This document shows, in pieces, positions 21,938 through 37,413 of a stretch of 64,000 nucleotides of DNA. Origin of the DNA: Paulinella micropora (taxonomy: Eukaryota; Cercozoa; Imbricatea; Euglyphida); NCBI GenBank assembly GCA_009731375.1, contig BJOX01000306.1:92159-156158 (forward strand), read 5' to 3'. Position 1 is the first letter of the stretch; the number at the start of each line of letters is the position of its first letter. The notes below the pieces were generated by a model. The model did no database searches. It worked only from the letters and a program-made list of their open reading frames with translations, and was not told where the DNA came from. Position numbers and translations under genes: made by a program.

Positions 21938-22582
21938 CAAGACCCGATATAGAACAAGCACTAAATTCGGCAAGTGTCATGCAAACTATCGATAAGGGAA
22001 TAACTTATGCGATGTTAGGCAGAATTTTTTGTTATTTAGTTAACTCTTATCGAGGTTTAGCTTACCATGAGCCTAAGTCAGAGCAGGAAGGGCAAACCTA
22101 TCCAAAACTTTCCATGTGGCCCGACGCGGCTCACAAAGTTTGTAAGAAAACAGGGAAGTCCCGCACTGGATTCGTGATCCTATGGGGCAGCAATCCAGTT
22201 GCATGGTTATCAAAGCGACAGAGTCGCATCGCCCTAAGTTCCAATGATGCTGAAATATTTGCAGCAACTGAGTGCATTAGAGAGGGACTTGCACTGAAAC
22301 ACATCGCACAAGAACTAAACATAGCCCAAAAGAGCCCGATAGAATTATTTGAGGATAACTCTCAAACAATCTTAGCGGCAGAAAGGGGTATGTCAGGTAA
22401 TGGACTCTTGAACTAAACACTTACCTTTAGAATTACACTTTATGCACCACCTACAGAGAGACGGTGAGATTAAGTTTGTAAAAATAGGTACGAAGAAGCA
22501 GATAGGTGATGTAATGACAAAATATTTACCGAAAGAACAATTCGAGTATTTACTTAACAAATTTACGGTAAAGCTCAAGTAA
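21916..22582 (+). pseudogene. copia RNase H, end of polyprotein
   Basis: Starts with MTRPDIEQALNSASV, the usual transition from RT, then MWPDAAHKVCKKTGKSRTG, WLSKRQSRIALSSNDAE (Asp and Glu of the active site) and FEDNSQTILA. The frame ends at 22416. The family ending (KHLPLELHFMHHLQRDGEI, then KQIGDVMTKYLPKEQFEYLL) follows in another frame to TAA at 22580. Confidence 0.88.
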
Positions 22583-22871
22583 TTTCGGGATTTGCGTGTC
22601 CACTCACCTATGTTTGCTTTGAGTGTTTTGTGCAGTTTGTTGCTTGTTGCAGCAGCTTTGTTTTGCACAGGGGTCCAGAGCCGTTGAGTCGAGATTGGAT
22701 CGCCGACTGCCGCGCGAGGCCGGCGGCGAGGCTATCCCCAATTTAAATTCTTTCTATCCTTCTTTTTGTCCTAGAATAGGAAATCTAAAAAATTTCAATT
22801 TTTGCTACCCTCTACGGGAAGCGCTTGCAAATTTTTGAACACATACATACTTCATACATGTTACTGCATGA
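22583..22871. other. Element 3' sequence in the inverted block
   Basis: Non-coding, with a short GC-rich patch at about 22690-22735. It would be the 3' untranslated region of the copia element before inversion. Confidence 0.4.
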
Positions 22872-23250
22872 CTACATATTTACAAACTCATTCTTATGGG
22901 CTAAGTAAAAGTCAAGAATGAATGGTGAGTAGTCGTCGGTGACTGAAAATTTATACCGTTTACCACCTATTGATCTAGTTGCCCACGGTCCTGATGTGTC
23001 TATGTGTAGGATTACACCTGGTTTTTGGGCTCTTTCTATCGTATTAACTGCAAAACGTGGCAAACGTTTAGACTTTCCTATCATGCAAGATTCGCAGAAT
23101 CTCACATCACTCTCGTCACCAACTAACTTAATGTTCAACATTTTTGCCAATAGGCGCATCTTTGTTAACCCATAGTGCCCACAGACATGAACAACTTGAT
23201 TCCTATCTTTCTAGGTTTGTCTGACTTTCTGGGGTAAGCTTCGTATAATA
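22872..23250 (-). pseudogene. copia integrase N-terminal part
   Basis: On the minus strand: HVCGHYGLTKMRLLAKML, then FCESCMIGKSKR, giving an H-x3-H and C-x2-C zinc finger, then LHIDTSGPWATRS with the first catalytic Asp and VTDDYSPF. The frame ends at the inversion breakpoint after HKNEFVNM. The other half of the same core domain is at 19544 on the opposite strand. Confidence 0.88.
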
Positions 23251-23489
23251 CTATATCTACGTTCAATTCTTTCTCTCTCTTATTTACTTCGTGCTTACTT
23301 ATCTCCTTTTTGTTGTCATTTGTGGGGCATCCCTCCCCTTCTACCCCCTTGTCACGAAAGGATCATATCTTTCGTTGACTTTCAATGGTTCATCATATTC
23401 GTCATCCCATCTATATATCATACTTTTAGTTAACCTCCCCCTTACTACTATATCACTCTCGTTAATGTGGATGGGGTGTTTGAGTATTA

Positions 23490-23780
23490 CTAGCTGTCCG
23501 TTTGGTGGATGACTGATCTGTTGTGTCTGTGGTCCATCTGTGCTGTAGAGAGTATGCTAACTGGCAAGGTAGTGTCGAGTAACATATTCTTTTCTACTGC
23601 TCTAGGCCTTCCTTTCCCATCTATCACTGTCAGCCTAGCTTTCCCTAACTTACTCAACTCCCTCTCTCCATTACCTGTCAGTAGCTCTACCGGGTTTATC
23701 TCATCGACATCCATCAATCTGTCTTCTCTGCATGATTGTCTGTGCTTGCTCCACTATCCTGTACTGTCATGTCTCTCTTT
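23490..23780 (-). pseudogene. copia protease
   Basis: The upstream frame ends in VQDSGASTDNHAEKTD, where DSGAS is the active-site motif of copia proteases. A one-base shift at about 23717 leads to the next frame (MDVDEINPVELLTGNGE, VIDGKGRP, DTTLPVSILSTAQM), which has the usual strand pattern and the LPVSILS end of the domain. The shift would stop the polyprotein here. Confidence 0.8.
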
Positions 23781-25201
23781 TTCATCACTCTTTTTCTCAC
23801 ATGTATCAATACGTGCTCTGTCTCCCCTTCTGTCTCTGTCTCTGTTTCTGTCTCTAGTTCTCCCTCTCCTCTACCCTCACTTTCTCCCTCTTCTGTGATT
23901 TGTGGAGGTGTAGTGATTGGACTCTGTCTGACTGCTCTATCCAAGTACACTCCTTCTATTGCTCTTACAATGTCAGTCAAAAAGTCATCTCTCTCTAGCT
24001 CGCCACTCACAACACGCATAGCTTCTCCATTCATTCCCCTCACGCACTCATTCATCAACGTTTTAGCTATTTCATTTATATCTTTGAAGGTGATGACGGG
24101 AGGGTTGATGGGTTGCGTGTTCGTTGTTTGTGTTGGTGGGAGTGCTGTGATTGTTCTAGAACTAGAGATTTGGAGTTGTTGTGAGGTGGGACCTACTTGA
24201 TTGCCGAACTTGTTGGCAGAAGTGGGACCCAGTCGTTGCTCTCCCTCAACCACTCCACTCTCTTGGCTCCCTTCTTTGCTCTGGCCGGTCCGCTGACTAG
24301 AAAATGGATTATGTTTGCTAAACTTTTTCTCATGTGGTGGTTGCGGAATATTTTGCGAAACTTGTGGACTTGTGGAAATTTTGGTGTCACGTAAAGTTTC
24401 AAATTCCCCGAAAACGAGTCTTTGTGAAATTTTATGAGACTTTTCCAATGCCGCAGCTTTAAGACCTCGCAATACGGGACTTACGGACAAATCCAACTCC
24501 AGGTAATCTGGATCTTGTGTGGCGTGATATCCGCAGTACCTCGCATAAGATAATCGTTTCGCGTGATTTTCGTATACTCCCTTTCCTTTTGATTTTTCAA
24601 CGGAAACATTACAAGGTTTTTTGCGTCTGTTTATTCCTGCACATTTTGTGTCAGGCGTGACTCCGTAAGAACTCTCATGCCTCAAAGGAGTTTCGTTAGG
24701 GTTAGGGATGACTGGGGAACATCGTGAGGTGGCGAATACCAACCGCACTTCCTTGCCTTCTCCCCGTAGTGAGGAGGGACCTCGTAGGGTGGCCGATACT
24801 AACCGCACTTCCCGTCCTTCTCCACTCTCACTACGTTTATTCCCTACCCTAGGTGTGGTCTTTGTATCGCTCAAAAGGGCTTGGGGACTTGTAGGTTCGT
24901 GGGGAGGTGAGCTTGGTTGCTCATCCTCTTTTTCTCTTTCCTCCTCATCATCATAGCTCTTATCATAAGTGTTTCCCATATGGATTAAAGCAACGTTTGT
25001 ATCAGAGTCACTTTGTTCGTTTTCGTTTTTGTCGTTGTCGGTTGTTATCAAAGTGAGTGCTTTCTTTTTCTTATAAAAGGGTTTCTTTTTGTTCTTGTAG
25101 TTGTTCTTTTGTTCGTTCTTTTCTTGTTCTGTGGTCTTGTCTTCTGTTTGATTTCGCTTCATTTTTCCTTCTTTGTGGAACTTTTCCGAATCACCGGGCA
25201 A
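23781..25201 (-). pseudogene. Linker between nucleocapsid and protease
   Basis: About 470 codons of low-complexity, charged and Ser/Thr/Pro/Glu-rich protein: Lys/Asn-rich at first, then DTNVALIHMGNTYDK, later repeats of Thr-Glu. One part repeats EVRLV in two similar units (about 24720-24830). No domain recognised. It is open in frame with the protease motif at its end. Unusually long for a copia gag-protease junction. Confidence 0.6.
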
Positions 25202-25239
25202 TATCTCATGGTGTGGCCTTTGACATCACATCCGAAACA
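25198..25239 (-). pseudogene. copia nucleocapsid zinc knuckle
   Basis: Minus strand reads CFGCDVKGHTMRYC, a perfect C-x2-C-x4-H-x4-C knuckle. It lies between the gag ORF and the linker in a third frame, so a shift occurs on either side. It would bind the genomic RNA. Confidence 0.85.
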
Positions 25240-25282
25240 CGTGACTTTGAGTGTCCAGTTTGGAGCTGTCTTTGGTCCCGGT

Positions 25283-26317
25283 TTATTGTCTCCCCTCTTC
25301 CCTTTTGTTATCCATTAGGAGATTGGTCTCTTGCTGCTGCTTGCCATCCAGAGATTTCCTGTTGTTATGTTTGCGTATTTGAGCTTTTCTTTCACGGAAT
25401 CTGTTACGTCTTTCTTTTTCTTCCCACAATTTCCATCTTTCCTTAGATGCTTCGCATAATTCCGAGAACTTTGGTCTTAGTCTGGCTGGGAGATCATAGT
25501 GGTCCACCTGAAATTGATCCCCGAAGGCTGGATGGTAGCGCAATTTCTTAAATAGCTTTCTCTTTGCTTCCTCATCGGAAAATGGCGTCCCACGTAAACT
25601 TTCAAGCTGAATTTTCTTTGCGAGAAATTCATTTAGCCAACCTATATACCTCTCACTTGCCCTTGGCCTCGTTCTCTCAAACTCTTCCTCTAACATGTAC
25701 CTACCTGCTCTGGAAATGCATCCCCACTGATCTCTTACTGCTATCAACTCTTCAATGGGTCCTTTCGTCTTCTGTGTTCGCAGGAAGTTAGATACATTGT
25801 CTTTGGAAAAGGCCACAGACAGACATAACTGCAAAGCTTTCATCCTTTCATAATATTTCTTCTCTTTGCGGATAGCTGTCTTTCTTCTTGTAAGTAGTCT
25901 TCTACTTAGTCTTTTCTTCTTCCTCGCTTCTTTCTCTTTCCACTCTCTCTTTTGTTCTGCTGTCATTTTATCCCAATCTTCTGGTTGTTTGTGATCTTCT
26001 TTCTTTGTCTGGGGTCTCTGTCTTCCTCTCTGAGAGGCATCTGACTCTTCATCTTCCTCACTATCACTTGTGGGCGTGTCGAGCTCTTCTAAGTCTTCTG
26101 CCACCTTAGCCCTTGCTTGATCGTAAGGAAAATCCTTTTTGGCTTTAGCTGGGTCGGCCAATGCCACAGATACCATCTCTGCCACGTGGACAGATACCCC
26201 CTGCATGTGCTTCTGAAACTTGCTTGACCAAGGCCAAAAGCTTTGGTCATCGCCCTCGAATATGGGGACTTGACTCAATGTGTGCTTCGGCACGCTTGCC
26301 TCCTTGTCAAGGCTCAT
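25283..26317 (-). CDS. copia gag
   Basis: ATG at 26317-26315, only four bases after the LTR and inside the primer-binding site (MSLDKEASVPKH). The frame is open for 344 codons: VPIFEGDDQSFWPWSSKF at the start is typical of copia gag (UBN2 type), a basic helical stretch follows (KEKEARKKKRLSRRLL), then RYIGWLNEFLAKKIQLESL and LFKKLRYHPAF as in the capsid domain. It ends at 25283 shortly before the zinc knuckle, which is in another frame. The role is capsid assembly. Confidence 0.8.
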   Translation of the reverse strand: MSLDKEASVPKHTLSQVPIFEGDDQSFWPWSSKFQKHMQGVSVHVAEMVSVALADPAKAKKDFPYDQARAKVAEDLEELDTPTSDSEEDEESDASQRGRQRPQTKKEDHKQPEDWDKMTAEQKREWKEKEARKKKRLSRRLLTRRKTAIRKEKKYYERMKALQLCLSVAFSKDNVSNFLRTQKTKGPIEELIAVRDQWGCISRAGRYMLEEEFERTRPRASERYIGWLNEFLAKKIQLESLRGTPFSDEEAKRKLFKKLRYHPAFGDQFQVDHYDLPARLRPKFSELCEASKERWKLWEEKERRNRFRERKAQIRKHNNRKSLDGKQQQETNLLMDNKREEGRQ

Positions 26318-26320
26318 AAC
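26308..26320 (-). promoter_or_regulatory. Primer-binding site matching a tRNA-Met anticodon arm
   Basis: Directly inside the 5' LTR. The plus strand reads CAAGGCTCATAAC, the expected sequence of tRNA positions 27-39 with loop CTCATAA and anticodon CAT. The copia RNA would pair with it, so the primer would be a tRNA cut in its anticodon stem. Drosophila copia uses such a half-tRNA. The other copia element has the same site with one difference (62305-62318). Confidence 0.75.
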
Positions 26321-26624
26321 CAACGGAATCTATCTCTCAAACGCAGAGTTTAGGGAAGCTACCCCGCTAAGGGTAAAGAATAACAGAAGAAAAGACTTTT
26401 AATAACTTTGGGTCACACAAAATGTGTTGACCTTAACAGAATGGTAATACTCATTTGATTCTAGGCATTCCAGACTATGATTCGCGAATATTCTAGAAAG
26501 TGTCCTTGTCAGTAATAAAGGTATTAATAACTGTCCGGCCTATGAACCTGCCTATGACTAAGACTATCCAAATAACCGGTAAATTGACTAGTGGAGTAAC
26601 GGTTATTAATAGTACATTACAACG
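26321..26624 (-). repeat. 5' LTR of the copia element at 19-26 kb
   Basis: Same sequence as 19116-19417 with few differences. Plus strand starts CAACGGAATC and ends ACATTACAACG. Confidence 0.92.
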
Positions 26625-26632
26625 AGTAGTAC

Positions 26633-26683
<51 letters not shown>

Positions 26684-26693
26684 CAGTAGTGGT
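26625..26693 (+). repeat. (AGT)n microsatellite, right part
   Basis: Continues the AGT array of 19070-19115 with a few interruptions (ACTAGT, AGCAGTGGT). Confidence 0.9.
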
Positions 26694-26699
26694 AGTAGT

Positions 26700-28192
26700 C
26701 ATTATGTTGATAAAGGAGGAAGGCAAGCAAGGAAGGAAACAAGAAATAACAGCTTACGTACCCAGTCTCAATCAATGTCTATAACTTCACGACTGCAAAC
26801 CTTCTTCGAGGCAGGCTGATGGTTTGTCTAAAGAGGAGCGAGGGAGAGAGAGGGAGAGGGAGAGAGAGAGAGAGACACACACACATGTTTTTTAGGTCGT
26901 TTTAGTGGGGTCTAAAACGTAGGCAACTATAACTTTTCGAGTTTTAACAATTTTTTGATCGCCCTTTTTTTTTTGTAAAGATCACGATGTGATCTGGCTT
27001 GCATTATAAAAACAAAAAAAAATCATTTGAAATTCAAATTTTATAACGGTTAGAAGTTTTGTGTTTTGTTCATTAAAAAAGTTATTGTGCAAAGTTTGAC
27101 CATAATTCACCATAATTTGGTAGGGGGCAATATCGAGGCTAAGCTTTCTGAATCTGCAGCCCTTTTGAAAAAGGGATCAGTACTTCACAAGCCTTAGTTT
27201 CCTGGGTTTTTGGTGTTTTTGACACCATTTTTGAAAAAAATCCCGGGAACTCAATCATTTTTGTGGTGGGTGTCGGGCCGGCCGGTCTAGGAAAAGATGC
27301 CAGAGGAAAGGGTTCCCTGAGTGCATCAGCTATCTTTTACCACAAAGCATGTTAAAGCTATCCAAGTATATACATAGTAACCTTGAGTGTTTTTAATTAC
27401 TTGTACAAAATATCTCTTGATACTTTTTGTTGTAAACTACAAACCAGCTAGGAGAAAACCACCTAATTTTTTTGTCGAAACACGAAAATCTCAAATTTCG
27501 TAGTTTGAGTATTATTTCTTGCACAGATAAATAGGTGAATCGTTCTTTACTATCATTAAACGTATCTCCAACTTTGTGTTATTTGTAAATGTCTGTGGAA
27601 GGCAAAAACTCAAAATCACAAAACCAGCATTTTCTGGTTTTGGGGCCATATACATCTTAGTATTTATCAGTTTTGAGAATTTTACGTATTGGAATCGTCT
27701 TTCACAACCATAAACTAAAGCTCCACCAAAGGACTTTTGTTCATTTTGCCTAGAAGCTACAAACCAAAAGTGGGTTTTCACAACTTGTACATTTTTTCCT
27801 GGACCTTGCTCCTACTGTTTTTTTTGGTGTAATCATGTCTCACTGACATATACTTACGATAGATACAAAAATATTGAGAATGGGATGTGCCTGCTTCATT
27901 CCTGGAGGCATGCAAGTCCAAGATGTCGGAATGTCAAAAAAGTTTTGATCATTTTTCTTTTGGAGTTCGTGTGATTTTTCAACAAAAACTACGTAGATTT
28001 GAAGGTATAGTGTTTTAGGACGCCCCCAACCTGTTTAGGAGCTGTAGCACCGTCGATTGTTTTAGAAATAAATTTTTATTTGCTTGTTCAGCTGCCCTTA
28101 ACGGACTGTTTTGCGGCCGACTCTATGTGTCTCAGAGATGTTGAAATTTTCTCAAAATTCAATCAAATTATTTATCGAGATGCATTAACTCA
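26700..28192. other. AT-rich spacer, no gene recognised
   Basis: Contains (GA)n and (CA)n at 26850-26885. The rest is AT-rich with many TTTTT runs and scattered stops in all frames. Confidence 0.55.
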
Positions 28193-28773
28193 CCTACATC
28201 CGTTATCGCGCAACATACCTAAACCAATTCTATGCCACCGTTTGTTGAACCTTCTGCCTCAGAACCCTCGTCGTGAGCACAGCTCACAAGCCCTGGAGAC
28301 CATACATAAACCTTACCCTTTACCTTACCCTTGCTCTTTCACTTGAACTAACAATAGTACTTACATAATCTTATGCAAAGGGGTGAGCACGGTCACTCGT
28401 GGTCTGGTAAACCACTGTTATTAAATAACTATTTCCTGAAAGTCTCTAACCACATTTATCTATTAGACCTCGGCTCTGCCGGCCCCTCCATCTTTATCAG
28501 TATTATTATTATTATTTTCAAGAATAGTTATTTATTAACAGGGGCCCGGGTTTACCAGACCATGAGTGACCGTGCTCACCCCTTTGCCGTTAGTACAAGT
28601 AAGTGTAGAGTTTCGTTCGAGTAAGGTAAGGGTAAGGTAAGGGGCGGCAAGGTAGGTTTGTTTTTTAGTGCGTGTCATCATATAGTACGCGTGTCAGCTA
28701 TGCTCACTTTGGAGGTTCTTGTTAGTAAGATTGTGGTGCGGAATTGGTTGTAGTTGCGTGGTAACGGATGTAG
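28193..28773. mobile_element. Long fold-back (palindromic) element
   Basis: Two arms of about 250 bp in inverted orientation with a loop of about 70 bp centred near 28482. The inner arms 28375-28413 and 28549-28587 match at 38 of 39 positions. Pairing goes on inward (TGTTATTAAATAACTATTTC with TGTTAATAAATAACTATTC) and outward (CCTTACC repeats, then CTACATCCGTTA at 28195 with TAACGGATGTAG at 28762). There is no coding sequence. It is probably a non-autonomous DNA transposon of fold-back or MITE type. Target duplication not resolved. Confidence 0.8.
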
Positions 28774-28800
28774 TTCTGTTAGAGTGGAAGGTTAAGTAGC

Positions 28801-28822
28801 ATTATTATTATTGGCATTATTA

Positions 28823-28904
<82 letters not shown>
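28801..28904 (+). repeat. (ATT)n microsatellite before SINE 1
   Basis: ATT repeats with a few GTT and GGC interruptions, directly joined to the tRNA-like head of the SINE. Confidence 0.9.
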
Positions 28905-29172
28905 GGACACCGTGATAGCCCAGTGGTCAAGTTCTACCATCTGGGCCCTGTCGCCAGTTCGATTCCCGTCGGTGCCACCAGTATTTTCATTGAACATACC
29001 GGTCTATTTCTGGACCAGTATTTTCATTGAACATACCGGCCCGTCTGGAAGTGTTGGAACTGCCCTTGCGGGGGTGTCATTAGAGCTTATCGTCAATTCT
29101 TCGTACTCCCCTCACGGGTGAGACGATGGAGGCGCATGTGCAGAAATGCATCAGCCATTGACAGAGAAGCAC
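28905..29172 (+). mobile_element. tRNA-derived SINE, copy 1, 268 bp
   Basis: Head: GGACACCGTGATAGCCCAG with box A (TAGCCCAGTGG) and, 35 bases on, box B (GTTCGATTCCC), then CGGTGCC as a tRNA-like 3' stem. The body has a duplicated 22-bp unit (ACCAGTATTTTCATTGAACA...) and ends CAGAGAAGCAC, followed by (TAT)n. Pol III promoter boxes at tRNA spacing and a simple-repeat tail define a SINE. Copies occur at 29370, 37414 and, truncated, at 30186. The open frame across it has no coding meaning. Confidence 0.9.
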
Positions 29173-29254
<82 letters not shown>

Positions 29255-29294
29255 GACAGTATTATTATTATTCAATGATTCATTATTATTAGTT

Positions 29295-29362
<68 letters not shown>

Positions 29363-29369
29363 GATTATT
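29173..29369 (+). repeat. (TAT)n/(ATT)n array between SINE copies
   Basis: Tail of SINE 1 running into the target of SINE 2, interrupted by TATTGACAG and CAATGATTCATT. Confidence 0.9.
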
Positions 29370-29637
29370 GGACACCGTGATAGCCCAGTGGTCAAGTTCT
29401 ACCATCTGGGCCCTGTCGCCAGTTCGATTCCCGTCGGTGCCACCAGTATTTTCATTGAACATACCGGTCTATTTCTGGACCAGTATTTTCATTGAACATA
29501 CCGGCCCGTCTGGAAGTGTTGGAACTGCCCTTGCGGGGGTGTCATTAGAGCTGATCGTCAATTCTTCGTACTCCCCTCACGGGTGAGACGATGGAGGCGC
29601 ATGTGCAGAAATGCATCAGCCATTGACAGAGAAGCAC
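29370..29637 (+). mobile_element. tRNA-derived SINE, copy 2, 268 bp
   Basis: Same length and orientation as copy 1 and almost identical (one visible difference near the 3' end, GAGCTGATCG for GAGCTTATCG). Embedded in ATT repeats on both sides. Confidence 0.9.
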
Positions 29638-29776
<139 letters not shown>

Positions 29777-29986
29777 CAATACCTGATAACTGGCTTTCAA
29801 GTTCCGACCGCCGTAGTATTGTAGAACGCTCCACTGAACAAATCATGAGTCTTAACTTGATAAAAAAGTTATCGTCCTATGAGAAGTTGATTTGTCACTC
29901 AGCGGCCCGCGGCGTCGGACATTTCAACTAACTTGTGACATCAGCACTGATGTTTTCAACTAAAACTCAATCCACTTCAACTTGAC

Positions 29987-30070
29987 TTTGGGGATTGAAC
30001 CAGTGAGCCACTTCTGAGTTGGGGCCGGGATTGAAACCGGCCCGGGTGAAGTCAGTACTTGAAGGGTTAA
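29987..30070 (-). repeat. Diverged piggyBac-type terminus
   Basis: Read on the minus strand: TTAACCCTT, a short insert, then CCGGTTTCAATCCC, later AGTGGCT and TTCAATCCCCAAAG. This is the order of parts at the left end of the piggyBac element (2401-2454). No partner end is obvious nearby, so it is a relic or one end of a MITE. Confidence 0.5.
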
Positions 30071-30185
30071 CTTGATATATACTAGTATTAATATTTAATA
30101 TCATTGAATTCACATGATACGCTGACTCGGAGTTTAAACTGATTCACTTGGAACTTAAATTTCATACAATATCCGAGGCCTATAG

Positions 30186-30330
30186 GCTCTAATGACACCC
30201 CCGCAAGGGCAGTTCCAACACTTCCAGACGGACCGGTATGTTCAATGAAAATACTGGTGGCACCGACTGGAATCGAACTGGCGACAGGGCCCAGATGGTA
30301 GAACTTGACCACTGGGCTATCACGGTGTCC
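30186..30330 (-). mobile_element. tRNA-derived SINE, truncated copy on the minus strand
   Basis: The head with box A and box B is intact on the minus strand. The body lacks the internal duplication and the 3' part, stopping at GGTGTCATTAGAGC. The flank at the head side is again (ATT)n, read AAT on the plus strand. Confidence 0.88.
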
Positions 30331-30406
<76 letters not shown>

Positions 30407-30431
30407 GTAGTTATAATAATAATAATAATAG

Positions 30432-30490
<59 letters not shown>

Positions 30491-30539
30491 CATAGATAGA
30501 TAGATACATAGATAAGATAGATAAGATAGATACATAGAT

Positions 30540-30580
<41 letters not shown>

Positions 30581-30620
30581 GGATAGATAAGATAGATTAG
30601 ACAGATAGATAGATAGAGAA
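30331..30620 (+). repeat. (AAT)n then (GATA)n microsatellites
   Basis: AAT repeats to about 30429, then GATA repeats with ACATA and AAGATA interruptions. Confidence 0.9.
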
Positions 30621-31228
30621 TATATATACCTCAAGGGCGTTTCGTACTCCCCCCCACGATGTCTCTACTAATAGTTTAAGATCTATCTATCTGTCATTCT
30701 GCCAGTTGAAGTTGTTATTGTACTTAATATATATTAATAGTATATTGTTACTTGAATTCCGGTCACTACTAACTAAGAATCTGGTCACAGTTTTTAGTTT
30801 TAACTCTGTTTTTCAACTAACTTGATTTGAATCAGTGAAGTTCCTGGTTGATTTCGCACTTGAATGTCCTCCGCTGTATTGATGGCACCGCTGGCACTGA
30901 CGGTGAAGTCTCTCGCCCTCAGAGGCTCGGCCAGAGATTCAGTTGAAAGTCCCTGCCCAGCCAAAGTTTTTCTACTGAACTCAGAGCGACTTTTAATAAT
31001 CGAAGACTGACGATAGCCTTTCGTAGAGCTCAGACAAAGGGAAGCATGTACCGGTAACTCACGCGCAGGGAGCAGGCAACTCACCGTTGGACAGCTATAA
31101 ATTTTCCTGAGCTTTCAAATAGTGATGGCTTCAGCATCGTTGTATACATCTGATAATCACTTCGCATTGATGGAGAATGATAAGGTCAAAGCTGGAGTGG
31201 GTCTTGTCTCTTGAAGGCCCCCCCCCCC
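30621..31228. other. Spacer with a degenerate MITE fragment
   Basis: No gene supported. At about 31107-31200 the sequence (TTTCAAATAGTGATGGCTTC, then TTGATGGAGAATGATAAGG) is a worn copy of the right half of the 208-bp MITE. It ends in a C run before a gap of 403 Ns (31229-31631). Confidence 0.5.
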
Positions 31229-31631
31229 NNNNNNNNNNNNNNNNNNNNNNNNNNNNNNNNNNNNNNNNNNNNNNNNNNNNNNNNNNNNNNNNNNNNNNNN
31301 NNNNNNNNNNNNNNNNNNNNNNNNNNNNNNNNNNNNNNNNNNNNNNNNNNNNNNNNNNNNNNNNNNNNNNNNNNNNNNNNNNNNNNNNNNNNNNNNNNNN
31401 NNNNNNNNNNNNNNNNNNNNNNNNNNNNNNNNNNNNNNNNNNNNNNNNNNNNNNNNNNNNNNNNNNNNNNNNNNNNNNNNNNNNNNNNNNNNNNNNNNNN
31501 NNNNNNNNNNNNNNNNNNNNNNNNNNNNNNNNNNNNNNNNNNNNNNNNNNNNNNNNNNNNNNNNNNNNNNNNNNNNNNNNNNNNNNNNNNNNNNNNNNNN
31601 NNNNNNNNNNNNNNNNNNNNNNNNNNNNNNN
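31229..31631. other. Assembly gap (403 Ns)
   Basis: Unknown sequence between a C run and (GA)n plus G run. The last exon of the hydrolase gene may lie here. Confidence 0.95.
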
Positions 31632-31870
31632 GAAAGAGAGAGAGAGAGACGGGGGGGGGGGGGGCAATGTCACAAGCGCGAAACGGTGGAGATACCAGCG
31701 GCAGTTACTGCAGCAGTGGCAGGAAACGGTGGACTGTGCGCAGATGGCCCGGTCGAGATAATTTGCAGCCACCGTAGCATGGTTTGCTGTTTGATCACGT
31801 TCAATTCACTAGCCTGTTCTGCAGGTAGAAATGGAGACAGCGAATCCTGAATCGCCCTTTGGGTGATCAC

Positions 31871-37247
<5,377 letters not shown>

Positions 37248-37329
37248 GTTGTTATGACTGCAGGTGACCAGGTGACCTGCAGAGAGTATACACAAAAAGA
37301 ACTGTTGCAAAAAAAAAAAAAAAAAATAA

Positions 37330-37378
<49 letters not shown>

Positions 37379-37413
37379 ATTATTATTATTATTATAATTA
37401 TTACTATTATTGT

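Larger units (their letters stand above)
19536..22878. other. Inverted segment inside the copia element
   Basis: Coding direction flips at both ends. On the minus strand integrase runs to HKNEFVNM at about 22872 and stops. On the plus strand it resumes at YIDCLKQAVAFYERQTGNK from 19544. Both breakpoints contain ATGTA. Turning the block round would restore the order gag-PR-IN-RT-RH between LTRs. Confidence 0.85.
19116..26624 (-). mobile_element. Ty1/copia element with an internal inversion, 7.5 kb
   Basis: Two direct LTRs of 302 and 304 bp (19116-19417 and 26321-26624) differ at few sites. The flanks AGTAG (19111-19115 and 26625-26629) fit a 5-bp duplication, though any site in (AGT)n would. 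Judged by primer-binding site, gag and polypurine tract, the element points to the minus strand. Its second half (rest of integrase, RT, RNase H) lies on the plus strand because about 19536-22878 is inverted. Several frameshifts are also present, so the copy is dead. Confidence 0.9.

Noticed and set aside
23736-24200. 154-codon plus-strand Ser/Leu/Val-rich ORF with signal-like helices
   Set aside because: It is antisense to the copia gag-protease linker, whose minus-strand frame ends in the DSGAS motif.
28903-29121. Repeated 72-residue protein frame (MDTVIAQWSS...) at 28903 and 29368
   Set aside because: It is the translation of the SINE head and body. The repeat explains the identity, and box A and box B explain the conservation.
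30800-31084. 94-codon minus-strand ORF as last exon of the hydrolase gene
   Set aside because: The sequence does not resemble the family's C-terminus and there is no clear acceptor in phase.
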